In this document: positions 23,870 to 23,871 of the stretch, one piece after another
Position numbering within the stretch: position 1 is the first letter of the stretch
Layout of the letters: each line of letters opens with the position of its first letter
Assembly (NCBI GenBank): GCA_948956705.1
Contig: CARCZS010000033.1
Coordinates: forward strand, 1 to 23,871
Direction of reading: 5' to 3'
Source: an uncultured Phocaeicola sp.
GTDB taxonomy: Bacteria > Bacteroidota > Bacteroidia > Bacteroidales > Bacteroidaceae
DNA length: 23,871 nucleotides
Program-made: the position numbers and the translations under genes
The notes under the pieces: model-generated
What the model was told of the DNA's origin: nothing
The model's database searches: none
The model's input: only the letters and a program-made list of their open reading frames with translations

Positions 23870-23871
23870 CA

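Overview
The window looks like chromosome of a gut-type Bacteroides (Bacteroidota). Supporting signs are several TAnnTTTG -7 elements (two with a TTTG box 19-20 nt upstream), AT-rich leaders without clear Shine-Dalgarno sites, a family S46 dipeptidyl-peptidase, a DUF3836 protein, a SusR/AraC-like helix-turn-helix remnant and a Bacteroidetes-type tyrosine recombinase. No species can be named from sequence alone.

Layout. (1) 1-3884, minus strand: a surface module made of a 997-residue alanine/lysine-rich coiled-coil lipoprotein followed 28 bp later by an outer-membrane beta-barrel protein that runs off the left edge. (2) 3940-5457: a small recombination-prone block holding an AraC C-terminal remnant and an intact-looking tyrosine recombinase, bracketed by a perfect 14-bp direct repeat. 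(3) 5541-11552, plus strand: ruvB, a polysaccharide/lipid flippase, a DUF389 membrane protein and a DPP7-like S46 peptidase, packed like one operon and closed by a strong hairpin shared with the convergent helicase. (4) 11644-13533, minus: a DEAD-box RNA helicase with a DbpA-type RNA-binding domain. (5) 13765-18533, minus: S9 peptidase, CPBP (CAAX-like) membrane protease, three tandem DUF2975-like membrane proteins and an XRE regulator, with gaps of 13-24 bp. (6) 18691-19446: a secreted DUF3836 protein with a clear promoter, repeated TATCG motifs and an upstream 22-bp periodic repeat. (7) 19447-23637, minus: Ca-type P-ATPase, HAD phosphatase and ribF, in that transcription order. (8) a CAU-anticodon tRNA with its own promoter at the right edge.

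The most interesting parts are the lipoprotein/recombinase locus, which recalls the phase-variable surface-layer lipoprotein loci known in Bacteroides although no invertible promoter is visible here, and the XRE-DUF2975x3-CPBP cassette, whose three membrane proteins share an EEQ(D/E)LTI C-terminal tail and look like a membrane-sensing or immunity system of unknown purpose. The rest is ordinary housekeeping: DNA repair, RNA remodelling, peptide use, flavin synthesis and ion transport.
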